From Glandiceps talaboti (taxonomy: Eukaryota > Hemichordata > Enteropneusta > Spengelidae), in NCBI RefSeq assembly GCF_964340395.1, contig NC_135552.1:11417194-11481193 (forward strand): 64,000 bases of DNA. The letters are read 5' to 3'. The translations under genes and the position numbers were made by a program. The notes below the pieces were generated by a model. That model searched no databases. It was not told the origin of the DNA and saw only the letters and a list, made by a program, of their open reading frames with translations. Positions 37,334 through 49,332 of the stretch are shown here, piece after piece (position 1 is the stretch's first letter; each line of letters begins with the position of its first letter).

Positions 37334-37708
37334 GTAGGTATCAAAACTACTTGGAATTGTCACTATGGATGTACAGTTTCATCTTTACCATAATCGTCAC
37401 ATTTACCACACAATGTGATGTCATTTCCTGCAGCAAGGGTTTCCCACAAATCCATGCAGTATGGCAGAACACATGTAAATGCAGTAGGGCTTCTTTACAA
37501 GATTTCAGCAACATTGAAAAAAAGTTTACAGACATCACCATAGCTACTGTACCAAACCACTCATGATGAGAGCAGGAAGCAATTCACCTCATAATTATGC
37601 AACAGATGATAATTTATGTAGTGCATGTAATTTTTAGAAATAATTCAATGTATGATTCATTTCAATCGTCAATATGTCAATCATAATTTTGTTTTTTCCA
37701 TGGTACAG
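37334..37708 (+). other. intron I-J
   Basis: 375 bases; no repeat or exon recognised. Confidence 0.75.
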
Positions 37709-37909
37709 CCTAATCAAGACTCTGAGGAATTATCAAATCCGAGTAAAAACAAAGAAATCTTAACCTTTGACATACCACTGAATGATACTGGATCAGCTGG
37801 TTTAGGAGTCAGTGTCAAGGGTAAAACTACTGGTGTTGCCAAAGGTACTGGTGTACGGGATTTAGGAATATTTATCAAGGCTGTAATCCATGGAGGAGCA
37901 GCATCTAAG
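37709..37909 (+). CDS. pard3: Par-3 exon J: start of PDZ3
   Basis: 201 bases, phase 0 to 0, GTACAG acceptor and GTAAGT donor. After a short acidic linker the peptide has KEILTFDIPLNDTGSAGLGV and then SVKGKTT. The end is RDLGIFIKAVIHGGAASK. Vertebrate PDZ3 has [20 protein letters not shown], SVKGN and ADLGIFVKSIINGGAASK, an almost unchanged match. GLGV is the binding loop. An insert (GVAKGTGVR) between the second and third strands is longer than in some vertebrate isoforms. PDZ3 is reported to bind PTEN and VE-cadherin-type tails. Confidence 0.98.
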
Positions 37910-37966
37910 GTAAGTCAACTAGCTCATTCATAGAACTCACATCCTTGCAGTGTACTAGGGGCACTT

Positions 37967-38053
37967 GCCTGTAAAATATGACGTGTTGTGCCACTTTATC
38001 AGACGGTACTCAGATAAGCTTACATGTAAACAACACAACACATTTTACAGGCT
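37967..38053. repeat. short inverted repeat, MITE-like
   Basis: GCCTGTAAAATATGACGTGT at the left pairs with ACAACACATTTTACAGGC at the right. The loop is about 45 bases. Confidence 0.65.
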
Positions 38054-38094
38054 ATGTAGACACATGTAGAACAGTGTCCACTCATCATAAAAGA

Positions 38095-38345
38095 TGCAAA
38101 TCATGGCTATGCTAGGGAGTCTAACCCAACATTAACCCCCTAGTTTGAATACAAATGTGTAGCTATTGGTTCACTGTTCTACATTCTTGCCATGCATGGC
38201 CAATACAAATCAGGTTTATGCTAGGGAGTCTATGCATATTCCTATCCCCAACCTAACCGCTAACCTAACTCCCTAGCCTGAATACAAAATGTATCTATTG
38301 TACAATCGGTCCACTGTTCTACATTCATATTGTGCAGTGCAGTGT
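38095..38345. repeat. dispersed repeat family 2, two tandem copies
   Basis: GCTAGGGAGTCTA, AACCCCCTAGTTTGAATACA, then TTCACTGTTCTACATTC, repeated about 120 bases later with TATTCCTATCCCCAACCTAA. Matches 10230-10395 in order and content. Confidence 0.7.
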
Positions 38346-38824
38346 GAACCAGTGATTTTCTCAACAAGGGTAGTAAAATTGATAGTGAATGATATTTAAT
38401 AAATCTACATCTTGACTTTTCCACCATTTATATTTTGTTTTTGTTGAAATGGAAGGAAGGGTTCAAGTGTAAACTTTGGTGGAATATTTGAAATTTATTA
38501 GTTGGAGTTTTATATTGGTGAGAAAGTATTGTATGTAAGAATTCAAATTTGGTAAAAAAAAAAAAAGTATTGCCAAGTACCTGTAAAATAGCATGAAATA
38601 TTAGTAGTTTTTTAACAGATTTTTAAACAGAGGTACATTGGAGTTTAAACTGTGATGTAAAGTGATGTGTCGGTTTGGATGGTGTTTGAGCACTCCTGTA
38701 AATAAGACCCAAGTTATCTTGAAATAGAGTTGTTTGAGGCTGATGTAAAGATTAGATGTATTACAAAATCTATGTTATATCATGCTAGAATTCCATATAA
38801 TTTTTATTTTTATTTTAATTACAG

Positions 38825-39493
38825 GATGGAAGATTAAGACAAAATGATCAACTCTTGTATATAAACGATGTGAGCTTATTAAAACTTTCAAATGGTCAAG
38901 CCATGGAAACATTACGTAGAGCCATGTCCAGTGAGAAATCACCGCGATCTACAATCAAACTAGTTGTTGCAAGGCGAAGTGACTCCTCACCTTCAAGTCC
39001 GAGTAGTTTTACAAACTTGTCGTTTACATCATCAGACAAATTCAAGTCACAGGAATCGTTATCAGGGTCAAATGATCAACTCATTGATATTGGACTTATG
39101 CATAGCAAATCAGAAGACAATGTGAACAGGAATACACCGTCTTCACATACCTCAGCGCCATCAGCGTCGGCGTCTGAAACAAGTGAAAACTCAGACAATA
39201 CTGTGTTGTACAATCCCGCATTAGATGCCGATGCAACGCCGGAGGATTTACAAGGATCGTTACGGAATCCGTTAGTGACTAGGTTGACTCCAGGAAGTGC
39301 ACTCGCGAGGAATAATTCTTATAATCTGGCTGTGTTTACAAGGGGAAGTCCTACAAAATTTACAATGAACCCTGATTCTGGTGATACAGAAAGTAACTTT
39401 AAACCATCGCATGGTAATCAAGGAATTGTAGCTCCAACGCTGCCAATGGGTAATACTGAGACTGTTATTATTGAAGATACGGATACAGAACAG
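38825..39493 (+). CDS. pard3: Par-3 exon K: end of PDZ3 and long Ser-rich linker
   Basis: 669 bases, 223 codons, phase 0 to 0, ATTACAG acceptor and GTAAAG donor; the longest exon here. Residues 1-51 finish PDZ3: DGRLRQNDQLLYINDVSLLK, QAMETLRRAMSSE and STIKLVVARR (vertebrate [41 protein letters not shown]). The usual N-G in the strand is N-D here. A 150-residue Ser/Thr/Pro-rich stretch follows, containing LYNPALDADA. The exon ends with NTETVIIEDTDTEQ, matching the vertebrate DDTVIIEDD block. The middle is poorly conserved and probably disordered. Confidence 0.97.
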
Positions 39494-39848
39494 GTAAAGA
39501 TAATGTACAAATTGTATATAAGACGTCTATCATCTGTTAATTATGTCATATATTATTATGTAGCTGTATGTCACACACACAGTATAATAATAATAATTTG
39601 GTTAGAAGTGTGAAAATGAAACAATCACATTGATGCCAGACTCCCTTCCCCCTAAATAAACGAAGTTCATTTTTTACATAATGTTGTCATTGACTGAAGT
39701 CTTTCCTTTAGCTCACTTCATTCAAGCAAACGCACTGGTGTTTTTTCACTGGTTGTATTGTATTTTCACTATATTAAAGAATAATATAAACTCAACTTGT
39801 AATATTTCATACTGTCATCTTAACATTGATGGTTCTACCTTTTCACAG
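39494..39848 (+). other. intron K-L
   Basis: 355 bases with a short ATA run at 39580-39600; ends TTTCACAG. Read-through from exon K stays open for about 40 codons, then stops. Confidence 0.75.
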
Positions 39849-39931
39849 GAACATCCTGTAGCTGAGACATCACTATCCCCCACAGTACCAGTGTCACCAC
39901 AATGGACTGATGAATGGGATGGAAATGAAAA
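39849..39931 (+). CDS. pard3: Par-3 exon L: linker before CR3
   Basis: 83 bases, phase 0 to 2, TTTCACAG acceptor and GTGAGT donor. It encodes EHPVAETSLSPTVPVSPQWT followed by DEWDGNE. This is a short acidic, proline/serine-rich piece between the VIIED block and the aPKC-binding segment, weakly conserved and without a known fold. The exon is kept because its phases fit the flanking exons exactly. Confidence 0.9.
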
Positions 39932-40566
39932 GTGAGTATACAATATTTAGAGAGTGAGATTTTGTTGAAATTAATAAGCTTTACAAGTTGAAGTACAAGA
40001 CACAGAAGAGCATGTATTGTGTATTCATTTGATCTGAGAGGGATGGAGTGAGAAGTTGGCTTGTTGCAATATTCTTGTATGTTCTCTCTCTTTATTGTGT
40101 GCCATCTGTACAAGGTTTAGTCCTGTAATGTAATGTTAGGTTTTTGTGTAGTTGATTATAGTTCATGTATTAATCTTTGTATGTACTGCTGGAAATTATA
40201 GAAAAATAGCTGACAGACAGAGAAATAAAGCTTAAGATAGGGAAATAGAAAATTCTTGACTTTGATTTAGTCATACAAGTAATTATCTTCTCAGTATATC
40301 TGATAAACTCTGCTATTTTAGCAGTGATACCCCATTACACATTTATGTGACTCAAGTACTGACTACTTGCAAATCTGCATGGGTGTGCAATGGTGTTTGA
40401 ATTTGCAGGCCCATTTTGAACAAAAGCATGTTCATTATCACCACCAGGTGGCGCTGTTAAGCGATATTGTAGTGATAGTGAGCATATCAAACCACAAATT
40501 CGTTTTAGGCAAATGTTGAAAAATTTTGGCTCATTTTCTGTTCTCAATGACTTCACTAACTTTTAG
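39932..40566 (+). other. intron L-M
   Basis: 635 bases. The notable item is the exact CTCF-type motif at 40441-40455; no repeat recognised otherwise. Confidence 0.75.
40441..40455 (+). promoter_or_regulatory. CTCF-like motif (15 of 15)
   Basis: CCACCAGGTGGCGCT matches CCASYAGRKGGCRSY exactly. It lies about 110 bases upstream of exon M. Actual binding is not shown by the sequence. Confidence 0.55.
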
Positions 40567-40669
40567 GAGTCCTGAGTTAGATGGTGCTGCATTTTTTCAA
40601 AGAGATGGATTTGGAAGACAGAGTATATCAGAAAAACACAAAGGGTCATCAACCATTGATGCAAAGCAG
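40567..40669 (+). CDS. pard3: Par-3 exon M: aPKC-binding region (CR3)
   Basis: 103 bases, phase 2 to 0, TTTTAG acceptor and GTGAGA donor. The peptide has SPELDGAAFFQRDGFGRQSI followed by SEKHKGSSTIDAKQ. Vertebrate Par-3 has [20 protein letters not shown]. This is the conserved pseudosubstrate-like segment that docks in the aPKC kinase domain. The serine of FGRQS (Ser827 of vertebrate Par-3, Ser980 of Bazooka) is the aPKC site, and its phosphorylation releases Par-3 from aPKC. All key residues (F-x-R-x-G-F-G-R-Q-S) are present, so regulation by aPKC is expected to be intact. Confidence 0.98.
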
Positions 40670-41446
40670 GTGAGAAGTACAACTGTGTCTCTAAATATTT
40701 GATATACCCAACCTTTCTACTTCTGTGACTGTGGGATCATACCTCAGGAGATATGAAATAAAGAATTGAACACAAAGGTGTAGTGTAGTGTAGTGGCCTA
40801 CAGATTTGCAATCTGTTTTTGTCAATTGTTGAAAAAAAAATTCTAATTCTTTTTATTTAGTGCAGGGTTTGTCGAAGTAGTGAACATTTAGACCCATTGT
40901 TTCAAGTGTGCTGCTTATGAGTACATGGTATGTGGGATTTACAGATGTTGTAAATATCTTATCATTTACTGGTCTAATGATCCTCTGTGAACTGGATAAG
41001 TACCAGTCAGTATACACTGGAAACCATGTAGGTCATGTTATTGTAAAGCCCAGTCACAGAGTTAGGAAATCTGGTAAAACTTAACATTGATTTCTATACT
41101 TTGTACCATAAATTTTGATGGGAATCCTAATAACAGAGCGATAAATTGGTACAAGTTGCATAGATTTCCTCACTGTGTACCATAATTTTGGTGGATAACC
41201 CTGGTAATATGTGGGGGTGGAGGGTGGGGGGTGGATCCGTCAAAACTTGGGCAGATTTCCATACCTTGTAGCATACTTTTGATGGGTAATCCCGGTAAAT
41301 TGCCTGGGGAAGTCAGATAGATTTTATCTCTCACCTTTCAACAAAAAACCCTGCTTGTACAAAAGTTTTATTGCGTAACCAGTGTCCTTTTTGATACTTG
41401 TTATTAAAAATGACTAAATACATTATGATACTTGTATTGTTTTTAG
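40670..41446 (+). other. intron M-N
   Basis: 777 bases, with the diverged TACCATAATTTTG tandem repeat (41085-41335) filling its second half. Confidence 0.75.
41085..41335. repeat. diverged tandem repeat, TACCATAATTTTGGTGG
   Basis: Three copies of about 80 bases carrying CTTTGTACCATAAATTTTGA (or a variant), a GGG-AA-CC-GGTAAT step and AGATTTCC. Diverged relatives lie around 2745-2840 and 19430-19600. A G-rich segment at 41214-41235 falls inside. Confidence 0.6.
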
Positions 41447-41528
41447 ACTGACTGGTATGCTAAACATCGGAAGTCAGATGAAAGTAGTGAAGTACCAGAC
41501 GGTATTACCAGTACAACTCAACAAGATG
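41447..41528 (+). CDS. pard3: Par-3 exon N: segment after CR3
   Basis: 82 bases, phase 0 to 1, TTTTTAG acceptor and GTATGT donor. Encodes TDWYAKHRKSDESSEVPDGI followed by TSTTQQD. It corresponds to the vertebrate LDFVKTRKSKSMDL segment, with K-x-R-K-S conserved. Beyond that the alignment is weak. Its phase-1 end begins the run of phase-1 junctions in which exons can be included or skipped without changing frame. Confidence 0.9.
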
Positions 41529-41640
41529 GTATGTATGGCTTACGTATTTATATCTAAGTTTATAATGGAATAGAGTTGTATGTTATAGTAGAGTAAGGGT
41601 ATTATTCTATTCTCAATCTTAAGTACATAACCTCACTGAA

Positions 41641-41776
41641 CAGTCAGTGACAGTCAAATTGGCTAAGAGGGCACACTGGTCACCACATAAGAGATAAGGG
41701 AACACTAAATTTTGGTGCGTCAGTAGAAATTGTGTACGTCAGTGGTACGTCAAATTGGCATGGAGGGCACACTGAA
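41641..41776. mobile_element. hAT-type MITE, copy 1 (decayed)
   Basis: GGCTAAGAGGGCACACTG at the left and GGCATGGAGGGCACACTG at the right, with GAGATAAGGGAACACTAAAT and GTAGAAATTGTGTACGTCAG inside. Matches the better end at 63863, which starts CAGTGTTCCCTCTAA. Confidence 0.6.
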
Positions 41777-43550
41777 TGGAGCATAGTCTAGGTCTGAACA
41801 TTTTAGTTTTTGTTTCCTGTGAAGAATTAAATGTAACTCTGCTTACTAATAATGTGAAGATATCGGTAACATGTAATGTAGGGTAGGTTTAATAATAACT
41901 AAAAAATTCAATGACAGTATTTGGGTCAACCCAGAAATTGTTATTTATACAGCTAAAATGATGTTGTTTTGGTATTTCACTCGTGGGACAGTAGACATAT
42001 TTCAACTCCAGACTATAACAATAACAGAAACACAACAAACATGGCGGGGTCCTTTGTTTGCCCAATCACATTGAACACTGATAAGCATTGCAATTCTTTT
42101 ACAGTGCAGTAATATAAAACAACATTACACATGGACTTGATGATTTTAATGGCTTCAGTTGTTTATTTTCTAACTAATAATAATCAACATATCAACTTGA
42201 CTACTTTACATCCCCACTGCGCACAACACCTATGTAATTGTTTCTTTTGCATTAGACGTTGTCTGAGAGTGTGTGTGTTATAAATGTCATGTTATGTGGA
42301 TGAAACACCAAACAAAAGATTCATTTTAGCTGTAAGATCATAGGAAAACATGCACACAAGAAAAGTAATGTAGCAGGAGAAATTCAACGGGGTGATTTAA
42401 CAGAAAAGTGTCAAAAGGTATTATTAAAAACACTGTTTATGAATTTTCTCAATCAGTCATATAAACACTGCCCTCAATCATCCAGGTATTACATGAGACT
42501 TAGATTAGCAATAGTTCTACTTCCTGTACTGGATGTTCTTCAGGCTGACAATTAAAGTTGTGAAAAAGTTCACCATAAAAAAAATAAACTGTGTCGTGAA
42601 AACTAAAGTAGCCTTTGCGGTGAAAACAAAAATGGTGAAAAAAATACTAAGCAGATAGATAGATGTTTCTATTCTGGATCCTCCCCCTTCACAGTCTATC
42701 GTTTGGTGAATGACAGGTACTGTAGTAATACACATTGTCTTCTGTGGTAGGATACTACCATGGAAAGCAAGCCATCAACAAACAAAGATAGACAGAAAGT
42801 AAAAATATGTTGTTGCATGTAGTTGATTACATAATTCGGAAATAGATTGCAGTGCCATGGTAACTTGGTTATGTAGAGATAATCGGCCTGTAATCAAGAT
42901 AGTGTAAACACAACATGAGGTTGAATGAGCCAATAATGAGAAGAATTCACTCTCAGAAATGCCACCCTACCGTCAGTGCAATTACATCAATGTCCATTGA
43001 TGGCTTATATCAATATTTTGCAGCGATGTTTTTAGTTTCTGTCTGTGTTAACTATCAGATAGTTGATTTTCCATTGTCATAGTTCTACCATGTGACCTGT
43101 TGAACTTTATTGAGAGTTTGTAAATCTCAATACACTCATAAACTTGACAACAAAAAATCAGTTGATTGGGTTGAAGGTCAGGGTCCCATCACATCATCAC
43201 TTCATGTAAGGTTAAGTGTCAGCTGGACAATATTTGCCAATAAGGGTGTTGAGAGCATATTTTGGTCAATTGGTTAGCATTCTGTCAGTTCCGAATCATT
43301 ACATTGTGAATTTGCTAACAAACTCACTTAGCATTGTTGAAGGATATGAACGCTTTGTATAATCATAAGTATCATCTGCCATTCAAGGTAATATCTACTG
43401 AAGAGGGTGTTGTATATTTAGTGTTCCTGATCGCCAGTTCACAAGATAACACTTGTCAGGTGACGTGTGTCACTTGATTGGGTTGATGGTTGGGCCAAGT
43501 CGACATTTCATATTATGTCCATTGCAAGGAGTATCTTCAATCAAGGGAGT

Positions 43551-43618
43551 TTATCAAAGGGTGTTGTAAGTTTTGGATGGTCTAAGTTATCAAAGGGTGT
43601 TGTAAGATTTGGATGGCC
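43551..43618. repeat. 36-bp tandem duplication
   Basis: TTATCAAAGGGTGTTGTAAG and TTTGGATGG occur twice, offset by 36 bases. Confidence 0.95.
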
Positions 43619-43639
43619 TTGTTATCACTTAACAGTGTC

Positions 43640-43941
43640 ATTTCCAAGTACATTCATACGTACATATGCATGCACGCATGCACACATATACACACACATA
43701 CATACACACACATACATAGACACATACATGCATACATATATACATACAAATACATATGCATACACATCTGTACGACATACATACATACATACATACATAC
43801 ATACATACATACATACATACATACATACATACATACATACATACATACATACATACATACATACATACATACATACATACATACATACATACATACATAC
43901 ATACATACAGACATACATACATACATACATACACACACACG

Positions 43942-43985
<44 letters not shown>
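43640..43985. repeat. TACA tetranucleotide plus CA microsatellite
   Basis: An interrupted TACA/CA mix (43640-43775), about 35 nearly perfect ACAT units (43776-43930) and a CA run (43932-43982). Long open frames on both strands here are artefacts of the repeat. Confidence 0.98.
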
Positions 43986-43987
<2 letters not shown>

Positions 43988-44850
43988 CATACATACTTTC
44001 AAAATAAAAAATGCATTAGCTATTCCTTGATATTTCCCATCTGTGAGAATCCTGTTATCCCTATTACTGAATAGAATAGTCCGGTATCATCATCAATTTT
44101 TTAAGCACGAGAAACAAGTCAAGCTACATGTGTTTTTCAACAGTTCATTAGTTCTGTCAATTTACAGTAGTACAATCTTTAGTAATGTATGGCATTAGGT
44201 GAGAGGGTTCTTTGTTGTTGCTTCTCTTCAATTGAGCTGAGCACTGAAAGGCCAGTAAACGTACGGACTTACACTACAGTAATGCAGTGATGTACTTCCT
44301 AGACGAAAGCCTTGGTTTGTTCTGCTGTGTCAGCTGATGCCTCCTCTCGTCTGATGTTGTCCATTTTTGTCGACGTGACTACCCCCTGTCATGATAGTAC
44401 GGCCGAATTTGTGTTCCAAGAAAAGCAGTATGTGTGGAAGTATATCAACACTACGTCAGCATTTACACCAAGTGAAAACATATCCTGGGGGAATACAGTG
44501 TGTTATTTACTTCACATCTTGTAAGTTGTCTACCAGACACAACTTCATCTGTAATTCTTGTGACATGAAATTTCAAAACTGATGTAAAATTGTGTATGTA
44601 CTTTTATCTTTACTGTGGTTTTTAGATGCATCATTGCTGGCTCTCCTGTAAATGATGTAATTACAAATTTAAAGTGTATACCACAATAATCTGTCAGTCT
44701 GTATTGTGGTATTATCCTGATAATGATATAGTACATACACACAGAGATGTGGAGATCGGGTAAACTGTTATATTGTTACGTAACAACGAAATCTGAGAAG
44801 TTGATGAGTGACAAAAATGTCTAACACCTGATTGAAAATTCTCATATATT

Positions 44851-45122
44851 ATACCAGTGCTATGAGAATTGTCGCAAGAGTCCATCTTTTACGTAGAGAG
44901 GCAGAAATCTATGTGAATAAAATATATGCCAATGCTATGAGAGTTATCTTAGATAGAGTCCAACTTTTATACAGAGAGGCAGAAATCTATGTGAATTACA
45001 TTAATGATATACCGGTACTGTGAAAAGGGTTTTTATATCCACTTCTTATAGAGCAAGGCTGAAATCTGTGTCAATTAAGTTCTGTAAATATACCAGGTAC
45101 TTTGAGAATGGTTTTGGAGTCC
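44851..45122. repeat. degenerate tandem repeat, about 90-bp unit
   Basis: Three copies with GCTATGAGARTT, AGAGTCCAWCTTTTA, AGAGAGGCAGAAATCTATGT and GAAT. The repeated REAEIYVN in one frame reflects the repeat, not a protein family. Confidence 0.8.
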
Positions 45123-46612
45123 ATAATTGCTGACATGTATGTAAATTATACAGTGGTAATAACTATCAGTAATATTGATGGAGAACCCTGATCAAATGTA
45201 TTAGGAACTTGGATTTTCCCTAATCAGTGCTTTCAGAAACACTGTACTTTGAAGGTTCTTTGAAAAAAAAACATTGTAATATGATATGTAAATTTGGAGG
45301 GATAATTTCAACGAATGATTAAAAAAAAAAAAAAAATAAGTTTGTGATACGTTGTTTTACCCTGACTATTTACCAGTACTTGTTAGCATTGCAAGGATTT
45401 GATATTTTCTTATGATTTTCGTTTAAATTTTATGATAGTTTCATAATCATATTACATTAGCCGTAAAGAGGTATTAAAACGTACAGTTCTCTATAATACC
45501 ATAATATTTAGGTGACTTGAATAAAGTATCAACTTTCAGTAAATGCATGGGCAAGGCAAGGATAAAGATAAATGATGTATTAAGTTGTATGGTTGAATGG
45601 AGATATTAATATCAGTTAGCTGTCATATGACGATAATTGAACAATACTTCATATGTCAGCAGTATAAACGCTTCCTTCTGTTACACAAAATAGTGCACAA
45701 TGTGGAGATACATAGTCAGTTAATTCTGCTCTTTTTTCATACTTTATTTGAATATTTATTTTTTTCTTAAACCCACAAATGTGTTGTTTTGTGGGAATTG
45801 ATGAATGAGTGATTGTGAAACAGTTTGCATGTAAATGTGTAAGCCCAGGGATTTTTAAATTTGTAACCTGGGGGGGGGGGGGGAATGTTAGATTGTGAAT
45901 CTTAAAAAGAAAATCTGTCAAGAGACTGGTGCCAGTCTTCTGTTGTGTATATATTTGTTCATTTTATGGAGTCATGGTGGTTGAGTTGCATGGTTAAAGT
46001 GAGTGGTACACAATTTATTTATCACTGCTATTTGTGTCTAGTTGGAAAGAGCCCTGAGGCAAGATTTGAAAACATGATTGTGTCCTAGTTATTTAAACCT
46101 AGCTGTATAAAATGGGGACCTGTAGATCAGATTGAAATGTGAAGGACCTAATTGCAACTTGAAGCAAACATCTTGAGATAGCCCACTGAGGTGTGAAACT
46201 AGTCTTGAATTTCAAGTTTTCTTTTTGTCCCCATTATACCGCTACAGGTTCTAATCCTGTACAGTTTAATAGTGACAGCAGGAGTTGTATACTCCCTACA
46301 GAGTACTATTACACTACAAGATATGTGTAAGGGGTAATAATTGTTCAAACTTAAAAAAAACACCACAAGTATTGTTAGATTTTAGACATGTGATGTATAA
46401 AATTTCACATCTTTTTTGGAAATGTCACATTTTTATTATATATGTATCATGCGCATCAATCTTTGGCTGTGAGTAGCAGAATACTAGTAGCAGTACTATT
46501 TCCAATGTCTGACAACTCTTGTATGAAACAGAGAGGGAGAATCATGTGAAATCCATTTATGTATAGGGTGTTACACAGTCTACCTTAGTTTTGAAAGGGA
46601 AACCTAAAGAGA

Positions 46613-46687
46613 AAAAAGTCAAGGAACTGCCAAAAAGGAGTTCTTACAAAAATCAAGAAACTGCCAAAAAGGAGTTCTTACAAAAAA
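46613..46687. repeat. short tandem duplication, about 38 bp
   Basis: TCAAGGAACTGCCAAAAAGG and AGTTCTTACAAAAA occur twice with few changes. Confidence 0.93.
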
Positions 46688-46901
46688 ATGCATTGAATTG
46701 AAATAGTGATTTCTTAGATCTCAGATATCCAATACTCAGGAGTGTACAGATGAAATGAGTAATGCATGATAGCTTGGAGGTAGAAAAAAGGAAGTAAGAA
46801 ATCTTCAAAGAGTTATGTATGTCATTAAAAAATGGCATCCTGATGTTTTATGTTGAATAAGCAAGTTTTTGTGTCACTATGAAGATGTAAAATATTACCA
46901 A

Positions 46902-47063
<162 letters not shown>

Positions 47064-47601
47064 GTTGTCATAAAATCTGCCTTTAACTAAAACTGAATTT
47101 CAGTAACTAACTCAGTGATGTATAAAAAAGGATATAGTGAGTGATGATTTAAATGTAGGTTTTCTGCAAGCATTGGAAACACGTCAATAAATTGTCAAAG
47201 TCATTATAAATTATCAAAACTAAATCATCTTCTACAGCAATGTAATAGACAAGTTCAAAATGAAGTGGGGTGTATGTTGGTTGATGCAGAAAGTGTACAG
47301 ATTTTAAGAGGAGAGCTAAGGGAAGTCTATATCCAGGCTAAAAAGTAGAAACAAATTTATACAGAGATTTATTGTTTAATTTGACTTTTCTATAAACCTT
47401 TCAGTGTAACAGTTCACTCACTATAAACCAAGTACTGTCATTTACCCAAAGGCACTTTAATATTGACAAAACCACAATCACCAAAGTTTGATATTTGGAA
47501 TATATTTATTGATTGATATCTATTTTATGAAGTCTTCAGTGATTCTACATATTATATAGTCAGGACTGGTGCACTCGCACTCTAGGACTTCATACATCAT
47601 G

Positions 47602-47695
47602 ACCAGTGTGTCGTCTAAGCCAATTTGACATGCCACTGACGCACACAATTTCTAGTAACATACCAAATTTGGTATTCCCCTATCTCTTACAATGA
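47602..47695. mobile_element. hAT-type MITE, copy 2 (partial)
   Basis: CCAGTGTGTCGTCTAAGCCA, then ATTTGACATGCCACTGACGC, then ACAATTTCTAGTAACATACC and GGTATTCCCCTATCTCTTAC: the same blocks as copy 1 in reverse orientation. Confidence 0.6.
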
Positions 47696-49032
47696 ATTAT
47701 TCAGTATACATTTTGTAATGATGAGCTAGCTAATTCTTGCCTCTGTAAATCAGTGGGCATGTGCCAGCCACACAAACACAATTTCTCATAAAATGAGATT
47801 TACGGCACTTTTGACACACACAGTGGCTTTTCAACATATAGTGAAATGTCAAATATGTCCCATGCTGTAACTTTTATTGTGACTCTGAATGTGTCTCAGC
47901 TGTGATACTGTCCAATCACTCTCATAACTAGATATCTGTCCTTGATGTAAGAATTCTCTAATAAGAACTCCACATCAACTCTGTATTGCCTTATATACAA
48001 TTACAAAGACTAGCACACAGATGGGAAATAGTAATCAGCTTTACCTATTCCTTAAAGGCAAGATGCTGATCACATTTATTTCAGGCCTTTGCTATTACAT
48101 GTAAGGAAATTGTTTAAAGTTAGGTAGTTTATCTGGATTTCTATATAAAACTCAACTAATTTTCATGCTTCCCTGTGAATTGATAGACAAGACACACTAA
48201 TCACGTTTTATTTCAGATCTCTCTATATATTATGTAAAGAAATTGTTAGAATATACTGAAACTTGTGGCCCCATTTTTAGGACAACTGAATGAGTGCAGT
48301 AGTAGTAGTAGTTATGGTAACGTGTGTGTCTGTGTGCAAAGAACTTAAAGTGACAAAATGCTGATTGACATTATCAGAGTGTGTTGCATATACTCTTACT
48401 GTAACAGCAATGTCAAATTAGGGGATTGTTCAAGGGATAAGGATCAGGTTGTTATTATGTCATTTTGTAACTGGATTCTTATATGAAATTGATCCTAGTA
48501 TTCATGTACCTTAATGTGAGTTTTAAAAAAAAAATTGTCTCGTAATATTGAAAGGTTTTATTCAGGTCGAGTTTCTCTACAATCCTGAGATGTATAAAAA
48601 TGATAATTTCTAGGTACATCCAAAAATTGTCATCAAGTCATTCATTTAGTTTGGCTGAGTGTAATATTTACAGATCTGGTGGTTTATACTAGTGGTGTTT
48701 AAGCAGGCTTCAGTTACTAAAATAATAGCATAAATTGAAAGATGATGTTAAGAAAAAATAATAAGGCCTGTGTGCTCCCCTTCGAAGATTGCTGACTGTT
48801 CTCGTCATGAAATATATTAGATATTTTTTGGACAATGGACATTGTATGGAGAGCTGAGGAACTTGACATTCAAAAAGTTGTATAAAACAGTAATTTAAAC
48901 TATAATTTATAGTGACATTATGTATTATTGGACAATCATGTTTTAAGCAGGGATAAGTCTAATCGAAATTAATTGGATTGATTGTTTGTTTATGACAGGT
49001 CAAGTTGTTGCAGAGTAATTCTTTAACAAAAC

Positions 49033-49077
49033 TGCTATTTACATCAAGATGTAAATAGCACACACACACACATGACA

Positions 49078-49137
<60 letters not shown>
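49033..49137. repeat. perfect 13-bp hairpin followed by CA microsatellite
   Basis: TGCTATTTACATC, AA loop, GATGTAAATAGCA (49033-49060), then CA steps and an almost pure CA run (49080-49137). The run ends about 115 bases before exon O. Confidence 0.93.
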
Positions 49138-49139
<2 letters not shown>

Positions 49140-49251
49140 CACAAGTTTTCTGCTCCCAATCTTTACAAACACCCTGTATATGTTGCTTATACTGCAACTA
49201 ATAATCAAAATTCCTGGTCTTACATTGTATTTCTTATTTTCTGTATTTCAG

Positions 49252-49332
49252 CAACAGATGTGTTATCACCTGGAGCATTAGTGCGTGTCAACTCAGCTGA
49301 TTCACTCATCAATAGATCAAGTATAGCTGAAA
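49252..49332 (+). CDS. pard3: Par-3 exon O: phase-1 symmetric, probable cassette
   Basis: 81 bases, phase 1 to 1, ATTTCAG acceptor and GTAAGT donor. Encodes ATDVLSPGALVRVNSADSLI followed by NRSSIAE. Only weak similarity to vertebrate Par-3 is seen, so assignment rests on strong splice sites, correct phase and an open, Ser-rich composition. Because both ends are phase 1 and the length is a multiple of 3, it can be skipped without a frameshift (exon N would then join exon Q). A second CAG five bases inside could give an alternative acceptor, but that would break the frame. Confidence 0.82.

Larger units (their letters stand above)
37910..38824 (+). other. intron J-K
   Basis: 915 bases. Contains a hairpin (37967-38053) and two copies of dispersed repeat family 2 (38095-38345). 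The last 450 bases show nothing notable. Confidence 0.75.

Noticed and set aside
43467-44074. Long open frames with HTYI, MYVC or VCVC repeats
   Set aside because: They translate a TACA/CA microsatellite in several frames at once on both strands; no gene signal.
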